Part shown: positions 36,181 through 45,425 of the stretch, piece by piece
How positions within the stretch are numbered: the stretch's first letter is position 1
How the letters are laid out: each line of letters opens with the position of its first letter
Assembly: GCA_018817915.1 (NCBI GenBank)
Contig: JAHISX010000053.1
Location: forward strand, 1-64,000
Direction of reading: 5' to 3'
Length of the DNA stretch: 64,000 nucleotides
Origin: Bacillota bacterium
Lineage (GTDB): Bacteria > Bacillota_I > Bacilli_A > Acholeplasmatales > Acholeplasmataceae
Notes under the pieces: model-generated
Database searches by the model: none
Told to the model about the DNA's origin: nothing
Seen by the model: the letters and a program-made list of their open reading frames with translations, nothing else
Made by a program: the position numbers and the translations under genes

Positions 36181-37176
36181 TTAAAATAGGCCTAAAGCTC
36201 GAATGATGATAAATACGATATATGAGAAGTAGATTGCTACTAATATCCATCCTTCAAATCTAGAGATTTTTTGGTTTGTTATACAGAAAACTATTGTTAT
36301 TATTGTTATACCCATCAAGATGAAGATATCAAATAAAACATCAGCATTGACTCCAAGAGGAGTAACTAGTCCTGATAAACCAACAATAAGTAAAGTGTTA
36401 AATACATTTGAACCGATGATATTACCCAAAGCAATTTCATTTTCACCCTTCTTAGCAGCAACAACGCTTGTGACTAATTCGGGTAGCGATGTTCCAAGTG
36501 ATACAACACTGAGTCCCACAAGCGTTGTTGCTCTGGTTGCTGTCATGCTAAACACATCAACTAATAATTTAGTAGCGATATATTCAGCACCCGATGTGAC
36601 AAGGAAACCACCTAATGTCACGCCTCCTAAACCTAGGATTAATAAAAATATTGCTTTTTTTGTATCAACAAAGTGAATTTCTTCTTCTAAATTGACTTCC
36701 TGATGACTATGAAACATTAAATACATATAGAATGAAAAAAGTGCTAATAAGATCAGTGCTTCCCACCATACTATTTGTGCATCATTTTGAAAGAAAAATG
36801 CGACAATTCCAAATACAAATGTTAGACCAATCAAGAAGGGAAATTCTTGTTTATTCATCGACTTCTTAACTGCAATTGGCATCATAATTGCACTAAAACC
36901 AAGAATTAGTGTTAGATTTACAATATTTGAACCGATGATATTACCCAATGCTATGTCAGCTGTTGTACCATCAGCATGTGCAGATAATGAAGCTACAAAA
37001 CTCACAGCTAGCTCTGGTAAACTTGTTCCAAATGCGACCAAAGTAAGACCAATAATTAGAGGTGAAATTTTGAATTTCTTTGCAATAGATGCTGATGAAA
37101 CGATGAAATAATCTGCACCTTTGATTAATAGAACGAAACCAAAGAGTGTGATGATGACATTCAATGCAATACCCAT
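36181..37176 (-). CDS. calcium/sodium antiporter (CaCA family, YrbG-like)
   Basis: A membrane cation exchanger of 331 aa with ten or so segments. The two alpha repeats are clear: LVAFGTSLPELAVSFVAS with GNIIGSNIVN, and VSLGTSLPELVTSVVAA with GNIIGSNVFN. The track start at 37272 adds 32 unlikely residues that overlap a leader terminator, so ATG 37176 (MGIALNV) is chosen; GAGAGGA lies 12 bases upstream, a little far. Transcribed from a strong promoter through a 165-base leader that can terminate early, so expression is probably regulated by a metabolite or ion. Confidence 0.9.
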   Translation of the reverse strand: MGIALNVIITLFGFVLLIKGADYFIVSSASIAKKFKISPLIIGLTLVAFGTSLPELAVSFVASLSAHADGTTADIALGNIIGSNIVNLTLILGFSAIMMPIAVKKSMNKQEFPFLIGLTFVFGIVAFFFQNDAQIVWWEALILLALFSFYMYLMFHSHQEVNLEEEIHFVDTKKAIFLLILGLGGVTLGGFLVTSGAEYIATKLLVDVFSMTATRATTLVGLSVVSLGTSLPELVTSVVAAKKGENEIALGNIIGSNVFNTLLIVGLSGLVTPLGVNADVLFDIFILMGITIITIVFCITNQKISRFEGWILVAIYFSYIVFIIIRALGLF

Positions 37177-37342
37177 GATGTTGTCAGTCCTCTCAATAAA
37201 ATCTAGAATATATATATTTCTGTTATCATAATAAAAACCATCAAGACACCCATCTTGAAGGTCTCGTATCAAAGGATTAATGAAACTAAACGCTCAAATG
37301 AGATTTGCGCGATGAATTAAAGATTCAAGTTCACCCTATCAT
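37177..37342 (-). promoter_or_regulatory. structured attenuation leader of the CaCA exchanger (unassigned riboswitch candidate)
   Basis: On the minus strand the leader holds hairpin TGAAT-CTTTA-ATTCA (37313-37327), then CGCgCAAAT-CTC-ATTTGaGCG (37291-37311), an unpaired stretch ending GAGACC, and then an intrinsic terminator. I could not match it to a known riboswitch. Position and build suggest ligand-controlled termination. Confidence 0.5.
37233..37261 (-). terminator. leader terminator before the CaCA exchanger
   Basis: On the minus strand CCTTCAAGA pairs with TCTTGATGG (one T-T mismatch), followed by TTTTTATT. It lies upstream of the start codon, so it acts as an attenuator. Confidence 0.65.
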
Positions 37343-37348
37343 GCATCT

Positions 37349-37377
37349 ATTGTAGCATAATAACTAGAACCATTCAA
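37349..37377 (-). promoter_or_regulatory. promoter of the CaCA exchanger leader
   Basis: Minus strand TTGAAT, 17 bases, TACAAT with TGC in front. Confidence 0.75.
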
Positions 37378-37422
37378 GATATAGTTTAAAGAATGCTAAC
37401 TAAATGATAAATGACCATTTCA

Positions 37423-37451
37423 TTGACTTTTGGCTATAAAAATAGTATGAT
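37423..37451 (+). promoter_or_regulatory. promoter of the CNNM leader
   Basis: TTGACT, 17 bases, TATGAT. The transcript starts near 37458 and runs 140 bases before the first gene. Confidence 0.75.
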
Positions 37452-37457
37452 GTATGT

Positions 37458-37577
37458 ATCACATGGTGATGGAGGACATAAAAGTAGAGATGGAAGAAAG
37501 CAGTAGTAGGATCGAAGATCCAGAATATCCGAAAAGCAAAGACAACATTAATGATGCTTTTTTTGATGTCTTTTTTT
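37458..37577 (+). promoter_or_regulatory. attenuation leader of the CNNM genes, with a possible leader peptide
   Basis: It begins with hairpin ATCAC-ATG-GTGAT (37458-37470), has GGATC-GAA-GATCC (37509-37521) and ends in an intrinsic terminator: AAAGACA(A)CA with TG(A)TGTCTTT and a T run (37538-37577). A 41-codon frame from ATG 37490 begins MEESSSRIEDPEYP and runs through the terminator; GGAGGA is 13 bases before it, rather far. No known riboswitch was recognised. Confidence 0.5.
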
Positions 37578-37599
37578 GTTGCAAAAAGGGGGGTAAATC

Positions 37600-38907
37600 A
37601 TGTTATATTCAATAATTAGCATGCTATTACTCGTCATATTATCAGGCATTTTTGCAGCTGCAGAAATTGCATTAGTCGTTGTTAGTGACAATAAGATTAA
37701 TCAAGATGCAGATAAAGGAAATATTAAAGCAATCAGAATTCAAAAATTTTCAGAGTCACCAAGATCATATATGGCAACCATGCAAATGTTTATTGTTCTA
37801 ATCGCATTAGTCAATGGTGCAATTGCTTTAAACACATTCAGTAATTATTTCAGTCAATGGTTTGATAGTTCCTTAGGTTTTATAGAACCTTTAATAATTG
37901 TGATTACAGCATTAATATTGTTGGTGTTCCATGTGGTTTTTGGACAAATGATACCAAGAAGACTAGCTAATAAATATCCAGAAGCATTGGCATATGGATC
38001 CATAGGTTTCATAACTTTAATGACAAAAATGACTTATCCTGTAGTATGGCTTCTTGAACTAATTTCAAGTCTTATTGGTCGAATTTTTGGCCTGGATCCT
38101 AGTGATAGTGAAAGAAAAATGACAGAAGAAGAAATCAGAACTATTGTTGAAGCTAGTGGTAAAATGGGAAACATCGATGAAGAAGAAAGTGAAATGATTC
38201 AAAATATCTTTGACTTTTCTGATACCATTGTTGAAGAAATCATGACCCATCGAACTGAAATTTCAGCTTTAAATGTACGTTCCACAAAGAGCCAAGTTAT
38301 TAAGCATGTTCAAAACGAACAATTTACGAGATATCCTGTTTATGAAGGCGATATTGATCACATCATTGGAACACTTCATGTCAAGGATTTACTCAAATAT
38401 ATTGATAATGTTGAAGAGAAATTCTCAATTAGAAGTTTAATTAGACCCCCTTATTTTATTCCAGATTCGAAAAGAACTAGTGAGCTTTTCAAAGAAATGC
38501 AAAGCACAAAAAATCATATTGCAGTCGTCTTAGATGAATATGGTGGAACTGCTGGTATTGTAACAATTGAAGATTTACTAGAAGAAATTGTTGGAAATAT
38601 TTTTGATGAGTATGATGAAGTAGATGATGAAATTGTTCAAATTGAACAAGGCATATATGAAATCGATGGATTATGTAATATTAATGATGTTGAAGATAGC
38701 ATTGAAGCAGGATTACCAATTGATGATTATGATACTTTAGGTGGATTCATTTTAGGACAACTAGGTCGTTTTCCTAATGAAGATGAAGCTGTTGTTATTG
38801 AGTATCATGGTTATAAATATGAAGTGCTTGAAACAGAGGATAAAATTATCTCTAGAGTTCGAGTAACCAAATTAGAAGAGCAAGATGATTCTTCATTAGA
38901 TGAGTAG
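37600..38907 (+). CDS. CNNM/CorC-type membrane protein with CBS pair (hemolysin C family), copy 1
   Basis: A 435-aa protein: an N-terminal CNNM membrane domain with four hydrophobic segments (residues 1-165), a CBS pair beginning at VEEIMTHRTEISAL, the AVVLDEYGGTAGIVTIEDLLEEIVG signature and a C-terminal CorC/HlyC domain. Relatives take part in Mg2+/Co2+ efflux. Membrane motifs are less typical than in copy 2: IVLIALVNGAIAL replaces ILIGNNIVNI and GQMIPRR replaces GEITPKS. AAAGGGGGG lies before the ATG. First of two tandem copies behind an attenuated leader. Confidence 0.87.
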   Translation: MLYSIISMLLLVILSGIFAAAEIALVVVSDNKINQDADKGNIKAIRIQKFSESPRSYMATMQMFIVLIALVNGAIALNTFSNYFSQWFDSSLGFIEPLIIVITALILLVFHVVFGQMIPRRLANKYPEALAYGSIGFITLMTKMTYPVVWLLELISSLIGRIFGLDPSDSERKMTEEEIRTIVEASGKMGNIDEEESEMIQNIFDFSDTIVEEIMTHRTEISALNVRSTKSQVIKHVQNEQFTRYPVYEGDIDHIIGTLHVKDLLKYIDNVEEKFSIRSLIRPPYFIPDSKRTSELFKEMQSTKNHIAVVLDEYGGTAGIVTIEDLLEEIVGNIFDEYDEVDDEIVQIEQGIYEIDGLCNINDVEDSIEAGLPIDDYDTLGGFILGQLGRFPNEDEAVVIEYHGYKYEVLETEDKIISRVRVTKLEEQDDSSLDE

Positions 38908-38918
38908 GTTTACTGAAT

Positions 38919-40175
38919 ATGGAAAGTAATGATTTTATAACGATAGGTGTTTTAATATTTCTGATTCTATTATCGGCATTTTTCTCATCTGCAGAAATCG
39001 CTTTTTCGTCTTTGAATCAGATAAAACTTAAACATTATATCCAAAACGGTAATAAGAGAGCACAACAAACCCTTAAATTGTCTGAAAAATTCGAAAAAGT
39101 TTTAACGACTATTTTGATTGGAAATAATATCGTTAATATTTTATCAGCATCCATAGCGACTGTATTCTTCTTTAAATTTTGGCCCAATTACTATGTTACA
39201 ATTTCAACTGCTGTTATGACAACTTTGGTTTTAGTTTTTGGAGAAATAACTCCCAAAAGTTTAGCGAAGAAAATACCAGAAAAATATGCACTTGCAATTA
39301 CACCAGTGTTACGTGTATTTATTTGGGTTTTGACGCCTCTCAACTGGTTATTTGGTCTATGGCAAAAATTGATGAATAGAATGTTCAAATTCGAAAATGA
39401 AGCAGCAATTACAGAAGAAGAATTATTGACCTATGTTTCTGAAGTTCAGCATGAAGGTGGCATTAACGAAAACGAAGGCGAACTTATTCGTAGTGTTATT
39501 GATTTCGATGACTTGAAAGTTGAAGAAATACTTACACCTAGAGTACACGTGATTGGGGTATCACTTGAAGAAGAAGTTAAGAAAATTGTTCACACATTTA
39601 AGCATACTGGTTACTCTAGACTTCCAGTGTATGACGGGAATATTGATCATATTGTTGGAGTAATTAATCATAAGGATTTTTATAATCTTGTAGTTTTAGA
39701 AAAACAACCACTTGATTCGATTATTAAGCCACCTGTGTATGTTACTGAATATATGAAAGTATCACATTTACTTGAATTATTAAGAGCAAACAAATCACAT
39801 ATGGCTATTGTTAAAGATGAATTTGGTGGAACATTAGGTGTCGTTTCAATGGAAGATATTCTTGAAGAACTTGTTGGTGATATTTGGGATGAGCATGATG
39901 AAATCATTGAACAAATTGTAGAAATTGATGATCAAACATATAGAGTTAAAGGTAATGCAGATCTTGAAGATTTATTTGATTTACTAAAAATAAGTGAGGA
40001 TCTTGATTTTGCAACTGTCAACGGTTGGGTACTTGATGAATTGGGTAGAATAGCAACTGTTGGTGATGAATTTACTTATCAGAACTTAAAAGTTACAGTC
40101 ACTGCAGCCGATACTAAAAAAGTATTAGAAGTATTGATAGAAGTTATCTCTGATGATATCATTGAAGATTTTTAA
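38919..40175 (+). CDS. CNNM/CorC-type membrane protein with CBS pair, copy 2
   Basis: A 418-aa paralogue of the previous gene. It has the canonical CNNM sequence LIGNNIVNILSASIAT and FGEITPKSLAKK, the CBS pair (VEEILTPRVHVIGV, then AIVKDEFGGTLGVVSMEDILEELVGDI) and a CorC/HlyC tail. Only 11 bases separate it from copy 1, so the two share the regulated leader and may form a heteromer. The RBS is weak (AGG), consistent with coupled translation. A strong terminator follows. Confidence 0.9.
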   Translation: MESNDFITIGVLIFLILLSAFFSSAEIAFSSLNQIKLKHYIQNGNKRAQQTLKLSEKFEKVLTTILIGNNIVNILSASIATVFFFKFWPNYYVTISTAVMTTLVLVFGEITPKSLAKKIPEKYALAITPVLRVFIWVLTPLNWLFGLWQKLMNRMFKFENEAAITEEELLTYVSEVQHEGGINENEGELIRSVIDFDDLKVEEILTPRVHVIGVSLEEEVKKIVHTFKHTGYSRLPVYDGNIDHIVGVINHKDFYNLVVLEKQPLDSIIKPPVYVTEYMKVSHLLELLRANKSHMAIVKDEFGGTLGVVSMEDILEELVGDIWDEHDEIIEQIVEIDDQTYRVKGNADLEDLFDLLKISEDLDFATVNGWVLDELGRIATVGDEFTYQNLKVTVTAADTKKVLEVLIEVISDDIIEDF

Positions 40176-40197
40176 GAGCCTTTAGGCTCTTTTTTTT
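40174..40197 (+). terminator. intrinsic terminator after the CNNM pair
   Basis: AAGAGCC-TTTA-GGCTCTT plus eight T residues; it overlaps the stop codon. Confidence 0.85.
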
Positions 40198-40302
40198 GGA
40201 AAGAAATCATTTCGATCTTTTTACATAAAAACGTTTTCGGTGATTACTTAAGGATAAATCGAAATATTCGTGCATTAAATGCTTTAAAAACACGTGTAAA
40301 AA

Positions 40303-40311
40303 TGATACAAT
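40303..40311 (+). promoter_or_regulatory. extended -10 promoter of lepA
   Basis: TGATACAAT. It overlaps the ATG used by the ORF track at 40310, which rules that start out. Confidence 0.6.
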
Positions 40312-40336
40312 GATTAAGCGGAAGGATATAAGTGAT

Positions 40337-42160
40337 ATGAACAAAACAACTTTGAATGAAAGACAAAAAAATATCAGAAATTTTTCGATCATTGCACACA
40401 TTGATCATGGTAAATCTACCCTAGCTGATCGCTTGTTGCAAAAGACGAATACTGTCAGTGATCGTGAAATGAAAGAACAACTTCTCGACTCAATGGATTT
40501 AGAACGTGAACGTGGGATTACTATCAAATTAAATGCAGTAGAAATGGTCTATGAAGCCAAAAATGGTCAATCATACATCATGCATTTAATCGATACTCCA
40601 GGTCATGTTGATTTCACCTATGAAGTTTCGAGATCACTAGCTGCTTGCGAAGGCGCAATTTTAGTCGTAGACGCTGCTCAGGGTATCGAAGCACAAACAT
40701 TAGCAAATGTTTATTTAGCAATAGATAATAATTTAGAGATTATTCCAGTCATTAATAAAATAGATTTACCTAGTGCAGAACCAGAAAAAGTAATTAAAGA
40801 AATTGAAGATGTCATCGGGATTCCTGCACAACATGCAATTTTAGCATCAGCAAAAGAAGGTTTAGGTATTGATGAGATATTAGAAAGAATAGTTACAGAT
40901 ATTCCAGCACCTACTGGAGATGCAAATGAACCACTTCAGGCACTCGTTTTCGACTCAGTTTTTGACATGTATAAAGGTGTTATTCCTTATGTACGCGTTG
41001 TTAATGGAACGATTAAAAAAGGTGATTTGATAGAATTTATGGCTTCAAAAGCTAAATACGAAGTTATTGAAGTTGGTGTTCATACGCCTAAAGTTGTGAA
41101 ACGTGATATATTGGGACCAGGAGATGTTGGGTATTTAACTGCATCAATTCGTGATATTAACACGGTTGGTGTTGGTGATACTGTTACTTATGCGCATAGA
41201 CATACATCACATGCATTACCAGGTTATAGAAAAATGAATTCAGTTGTCTTTTGTGGGCTATACCCAATTGATACTGAACAGTTTAATGATTTAAAAGATG
41301 CTTTGGATAAACTCAAATTAAATGATGCATCCTTAGTTTATGAACCTGAAACTTCTCAAGCATTAGGATTTGGATTTAGAACTGGATTCTTAGGCTTACT
41401 GCATATGGAAATTGTTCAAGAAAGAATTCATAGAGAATTTAATATTGAACTGATAGCAACCGCTCCATCCGTACTTTACCATGTACATTTAACTGATGGC
41501 ACAATGATACCAATAGATAATCCGTCAAGACTTCCAGATCCTCAACGGATTGATTATATCGAAGAACCATATGTTAAAGCATCCATCATGACACCCAAAG
41601 AATATGTCGGTGCAATCATGGATATTTCACAGAAAAAAAGAGGCATATTCGGAGATTTAAAATATGTGGATGCCAATCGTGTTCATATAACCTATGACTT
41701 ACCTTTATCGGAAATTGTTTATGACTTTTTTGATAAACTTAAATCTTCAACGAAGGGTTATGCATCATTTGATTATGAAATGTCAGGATATAAACAATCA
41801 AAACTCCAAAAAATGGATATTCTACTCAATGGTGAAATTGTAGATGCACTATCACTAATTGTTCATCGTGATTTTGCATACTATAGAGGAAAAGCAATTT
41901 GTGAAAAAATGGTTCAATTAATACCAAGGCAAATGTTTGAAATTCCTGTTCAAGCTTCTCTTGGTAATAAAGTTATTGCTAGAACAACCATAAAAGCAAT
42001 GCGTAAAGATGTCCTTGCAAAATGTTATGGTGGGGATATAAGTAGAAAGAAAAAACTACTTTCCAAACAAAAAGAAGGAAAGAAAAAGATGAAATCAATT
42101 GGTCGTGTTGATATTCCTCAAGAAGCATTTATGGCAATTTTATCCAACAGTGATGAGTAA
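40337..42160 (+). CDS. lepA: elongation factor 4 (LepA), ribosomal GTPase
   Basis: GTPase that acts on stalled or assembling ribosomes. G motifs: [17 protein letters not shown] and NKIDLP. The EF-G-like domains follow, then the LepA-specific C-terminal domain ([45 protein letters not shown]). The start at 40337 ([10 protein letters not shown]) is behind GGAAGG and gives 607 aa, the usual length. The gene has its own promoter; a terminator overlaps its stop codon, ahead of hemW. Confidence 0.96.
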   Translation: MNKTTLNERQKNIRNFSIIAHIDHGKSTLADRLLQKTNTVSDREMKEQLLDSMDLERERGITIKLNAVEMVYEAKNGQSYIMHLIDTPGHVDFTYEVSRSLAACEGAILVVDAAQGIEAQTLANVYLAIDNNLEIIPVINKIDLPSAEPEKVIKEIEDVIGIPAQHAILASAKEGLGIDEILERIVTDIPAPTGDANEPLQALVFDSVFDMYKGVIPYVRVVNGTIKKGDLIEFMASKAKYEVIEVGVHTPKVVKRDILGPGDVGYLTASIRDINTVGVGDTVTYAHRHTSHALPGYRKMNSVVFCGLYPIDTEQFNDLKDALDKLKLNDASLVYEPETSQALGFGFRTGFLGLLHMEIVQERIHREFNIELIATAPSVLYHVHLTDGTMIPIDNPSRLPDPQRIDYIEEPYVKASIMTPKEYVGAIMDISQKKRGIFGDLKYVDANRVHITYDLPLSEIVYDFFDKLKSSTKGYASFDYEMSGYKQSKLQKMDILLNGEIVDALSLIVHRDFAYYRGKAICEKMVQLIPRQMFEIPVQASLGNKVIARTTIKAMRKDVLAKCYGGDISRKKKLLSKQKEGKKKMKSIGRVDIPQEAFMAILSNSDE

Positions 42161-42180
42161 ATTCTCATCACTTTTCTTTA
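42149..42180 (+). terminator. intrinsic terminator overlapping the end of lepA
   Basis: AGTGATGAG-TAAATT-CTCATCACT then TTTCTTTA; the lepA stop codon lies in the loop. Confidence 0.8.
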
Positions 42181-42199
42181 TTATGTAAACCAAATAAGG

Positions 42200-42205
42200 T
42201 ATAAT
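42200..42205 (+). promoter_or_regulatory. -10 box of hemW-xerD-deoB
   Basis: TATAAT 22 bases before the TTG start of hemW; no good -35. Confidence 0.5.
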
Positions 42206-42227
42206 AGAAATAAGGGAAGTGATTTGT

Positions 42228-43319
42228 TTGAAGGGACTTTATATCCATATTCCATTTTGCGAATATATTTGTCATTATTGTGATTTTGTTAAAAGCATTC
42301 CTAAAAACAAGGAAACAGTTGATCAATACCTAGAAGCTCTAGTTCAAGAAATTAGAACCTATCAAGATCACTTTGATTCTATTGAAACCATTTATATTGG
42401 TGGGGGAACACCAAGTATGCTTACCTTGGATCAATTAACTTATCTTTTTGAGTCTATTAAGGTAATCAAACCTAAAGAATATACGATTGAAGTCAATCCC
42501 GAAAGTTATACAGAAGAAAAGGGATTGCTATTTAAAAAATATGGAATCAATCGTATCAGTCTTGGCGTACAAACATTCAATCAGAAACTTCTAAAATATC
42601 TCAACAGAAAGCATAAAAATCAACAAGTTTTTGAGATCATCAGTCATTTGAAAACAATTGGTATACCTCAAATAAGTCTAGATTTGATTTATGCGATACC
42701 AGGGCAAACAATTGAAGATCTATATTTTGACTTAGATCAAGTACAAAAGCTAGATATTACACATGTTTCATGCTATTCATTGATATTAGAAGAAAAAACA
42801 TATTTTTATTACAAATATTTAAAAGGACAGTTTGAACAAATGGATGAAGATACAGAAGCTCAAATGTATGAAATTGTCATGGATGAGCTTGTTCGACAAG
42901 GCTTTGAGCATTATGAGATATCTAATTTTGCTAAGCAAAAGAACTACTCATATCACAATTTAATCTATTGGACACTAGGTACATATATTGGTGTAGGTTT
43001 AGGTGCACATGGTTTTGTTGATGGTAAAAGAACGTATAATCATCGGTCTATGCCTAAATATTTGGAAGATCCACAAAAAGAGTCAACATATCAAAATACA
43101 GAAACACTACTTCAAGATGAACTCATCTTTGGATTACGTAAACTATCGGGTGTATCACTTTCACAAATTAAAGATAAATATCAAATCGATATTTTTAAAA
43201 CGTATCCTCAACTCTATGAAAAGATAGATCTTGGATTAATTAAAATTGAAAATGATCATTTAATATTGACACGAAAGGGACTCTTTTTAGGTAATCAAGT
43301 CTTCATGGTGTTCATATGA
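42228..43319 (+). CDS. hemW: radical SAM protein HemW (HemN-like)
   Basis: Radical SAM protein with IHIPFCEYICHYCDF (CX3CX2C iron-sulfur site), IYIGGGTPSML and ISLGVQTFN. HemW binds and may transfer heme; true HemN oxidises coproporphyrinogen. No other heme genes are in the window, so the target is open. The track begins at GTG 42219; TTG 42228 behind GGGAAGTGAT gives MKGLYIHIPF, typical for HemW, 363 aa. It overlaps xerD by 4 bases. Confidence 0.9.
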   Translation: MKGLYIHIPFCEYICHYCDFVKSIPKNKETVDQYLEALVQEIRTYQDHFDSIETIYIGGGTPSMLTLDQLTYLFESIKVIKPKEYTIEVNPESYTEEKGLLFKKYGINRISLGVQTFNQKLLKYLNRKHKNQQVFEIISHLKTIGIPQISLDLIYAIPGQTIEDLYFDLDQVQKLDITHVSCYSLILEEKTYFYYKYLKGQFEQMDEDTEAQMYEIVMDELVRQGFEHYEISNFAKQKNYSYHNLIYWTLGTYIGVGLGAHGFVDGKRTYNHRSMPKYLEDPQKESTYQNTETLLQDELIFGLRKLSGVSLSQIKDKYQIDIFKTYPQLYEKIDLGLIKIENDHLILTRKGLFLGNQVFMVFI

Positions 43320-44212
43320 AATATCTAGTAAAAGATTTTGAATATTATTTAAAAAATGAGAAAGGCTCAAGTAAAAATACCATTGATTCTTATTTGATAG
43401 ACTTAAAACAATATGTTTTATTCTTAGAAACTTATCATCAGATAAGCAAACCTAAAAATATCGAAAAGAAACATATCGAAGGCTTTTTAAAGAGTACAAG
43501 AAGAAAAGTGTCTTCAAAAAGTTTAGCAAGAAAACTCACAACCATCAAATCATTTCATCATTTTTTAATGATTGAAAAAGAAGTTGATGAAGATGTTGCT
43601 AAAGGTTTCTCAGCGCCAAAAATTGAAAAAACTTTACCACAAGTACTTTCTGTTGATGAAGTTGTATCCATATTAGAACAAGTTGATAAAACTAAACCAT
43701 TAGGATTAAGAAACATGGCATTACTTGAATTAATCTACGGATCTGGACTTAGAGTTAGTGAATTATTAGATATTCAAATGGAAGATATCCACTTGAATCA
43801 AGGTTATGTTATTGTTAAAGGCAAAGGAAATAAAGAACGTATGGTTCCAATATCTGACATGTCAACAATAGCTTTGAGAAATTATATTGTTAAATCAAGA
43901 GAAACAATTATTAAGGATCAAAGAACGAATTTTCTTTTTGTTAATCAAGATGGTAACAGGCTTTCTAGACAAGGATTCTTTAAAATACTTAAGAAATTAG
44001 CATATGATGCTAAAGTTACAACGGAATGTTCTCCACACACATTAAGGCATTCATTTGCTACACATCTTTTAGAAAATGGTATGGACTTAAGAACATTACA
44101 ATCTTTATTGGGCCATGAAGATATATCGACAACCCAAATTTATACACACATAAGTCAAAAAAGAATTAAAGAAATATATAGAAACGCGCATCCACGCGCG
44201 AAGGAGGAATAA
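43316..44212 (+). CDS. xerD: tyrosine site-specific recombinase XerD-like
   Basis: A 298-aa integrase of the XerC/XerD type that resolves chromosome dimers. An N-terminal SAM-like core-binding domain ([23 protein letters not shown]) precedes the catalytic domain with [11 protein letters not shown] (first Arg), [15 protein letters not shown] (His, Arg) and [15 protein letters not shown] (His, Tyr). No phage or integron context is nearby, so a housekeeping role is most likely. ATGA overlap with hemW; deoB follows after 2 bases. Confidence 0.9.
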   Translation: MKYLVKDFEYYLKNEKGSSKNTIDSYLIDLKQYVLFLETYHQISKPKNIEKKHIEGFLKSTRRKVSSKSLARKLTTIKSFHHFLMIEKEVDEDVAKGFSAPKIEKTLPQVLSVDEVVSILEQVDKTKPLGLRNMALLELIYGSGLRVSELLDIQMEDIHLNQGYVIVKGKGNKERMVPISDMSTIALRNYIVKSRETIIKDQRTNFLFVNQDGNRLSRQGFFKILKKLAYDAKVTTECSPHTLRHSFATHLLENGMDLRTLQSLLGHEDISTTQIYTHISQKRIKEIYRNAHPRAKEE

Positions 44213-44214
44213 TT

Positions 44215-45396
44215 ATGTATCAACGTATCTTTCTAATTGTATTAGACAGCTTAGGTATTGGAGAAGCTCCTGATGCAAACGACTATCATGATTTAGGTTC
44301 AAATACCATTGGGCACATTGCAGAAAGTATGGATTTGAAAATACCTACACTCCAAGCTATGGGGTATGGTAATATAGCACATATTAAAAATGTTCCATCT
44401 GTTGAAAATCCAAGAGCATTTTATACAAAGATGCAAGAAGCATCTTTAGGTAAAGACACAATGACAGGTCACTGGGAAATGATGGGTTTATTTACGACAA
44501 CTCCATTTCAAACTTTCACTGAAACTGGATTTCCTAAAGAACTATTAGATGAACTAGAAAAAAGAACTGGTCATAAAATTGTTGGAAATATTTCAGCATC
44601 TGGTACTGAAATCATCAAAGATTTAGGTGAACATCACATGAAAACAGGAGATTTAATTGTTTATACATCTGCTGATTCAGTGCTTCAAATCGCAATGCAT
44701 GAAGACATCATACCTATTGAAGAACAATATAAGATTTGTGAAATTGCGCGCGAACTCATGATGAAACCTGAGTGGAAAGTTGGTAGAGTTATTGCTCGTC
44801 CATTCAAAGGAACGAATAAGAATAATTTTGTGAGAACTTCAAATAGACATGATTATGCACTTAAACCTTTTGAAAAAACTACACTCAACTATTTAACTGA
44901 AGCAGGTTTTGATGTTATCGCTTTAGGCAAAATCAATGACATATTTGATGGTTATGGTATTAGTGAACATAGTAAAACAAAGTCTAACGATGATGGTATG
45001 AAACAAATTATTGAATTGGCTAAGAAAGATTTCACTGGTCTTTGTTTCCTTAATCTCGTTGATTTTGATGCTCTTTATGGCCATAGAAGAGATCCAATTG
45101 GATATGGTAAGGCAATAGAAGCTTTTGATAAACAACTACCTGATTTACTCAAAGAATTAACAGAAGATGATTTGCTTTTATTAACTGCAGATCATGGAAA
45201 TGATCCAACTTATTCAGGAACAGATCATACTAGAGAATATGTACCTTTACTTATTTATTCAAAGAAATTTCTTCAAGGTACTCAATTACCTTTATTAAAA
45301 ACATTTGCTGATGTTGGATATTCAATCAACGATAATTTTAAAACTATTAAACCAAATCATGGTAGTTCATTCTTAAAGTACCTAGTTAAAAAATAG
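44215..45396 (+). CDS. deoB: phosphopentomutase
   Basis: Interconverts (deoxy)ribose 1- and 5-phosphate. [16 protein letters not shown] near the N-terminus, [19 protein letters not shown] and [18 protein letters not shown] form the Mn2+ site of the alkaline phosphatase superfamily. 393 aa is standard. AAGGAGG precedes the ATG. It continues the nucleoside breakdown begun by Pdp (5883). Confidence 0.96.
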   Translation: MYQRIFLIVLDSLGIGEAPDANDYHDLGSNTIGHIAESMDLKIPTLQAMGYGNIAHIKNVPSVENPRAFYTKMQEASLGKDTMTGHWEMMGLFTTTPFQTFTETGFPKELLDELEKRTGHKIVGNISASGTEIIKDLGEHHMKTGDLIVYTSADSVLQIAMHEDIIPIEEQYKICEIARELMMKPEWKVGRVIARPFKGTNKNNFVRTSNRHDYALKPFEKTTLNYLTEAGFDVIALGKINDIFDGYGISEHSKTKSNDDGMKQIIELAKKDFTGLCFLNLVDFDALYGHRRDPIGYGKAIEAFDKQLPDLLKELTEDDLLLLTADHGNDPTYSGTDHTREYVPLLIYSKKFLQGTQLPLLKTFADVGYSINDNFKTIKPNHGSSFLKYLVKK

Positions 45397-45399
45397 AAA

Positions 45400-45422
45400 A
45401 AAGACCACAAATTGTGGTCTTT
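45400..45422. terminator. bidirectional terminator between deoB and nifS
   Basis: AAAGACCACAA/TTGTGGTCTTT around one base; an A run on one flank and T-rich sequence on the other. It serves the convergent deoB and cysteine desulfurase operons. Confidence 0.85.
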
Positions 45423-45425
45423 ATT

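Noticed and set aside
37177-37342. yybP-ykoY manganese riboswitch in the CaCA leader
   Set aside because: Only a GAGACC near the 3' end resembles it; the GGGGAGUAG element and a matching P1 stem are missing.
37458-37577. M-box, THF or glycine riboswitch in the CNNM leader
   Set aside because: None of their conserved cores could be found in the leader.
43316-44212. XerD-like recombinase as a mobile-element integrase
   Set aside because: It is cotranslated with hemW and deoB in a housekeeping operon, with no att repeats or cargo genes nearby.
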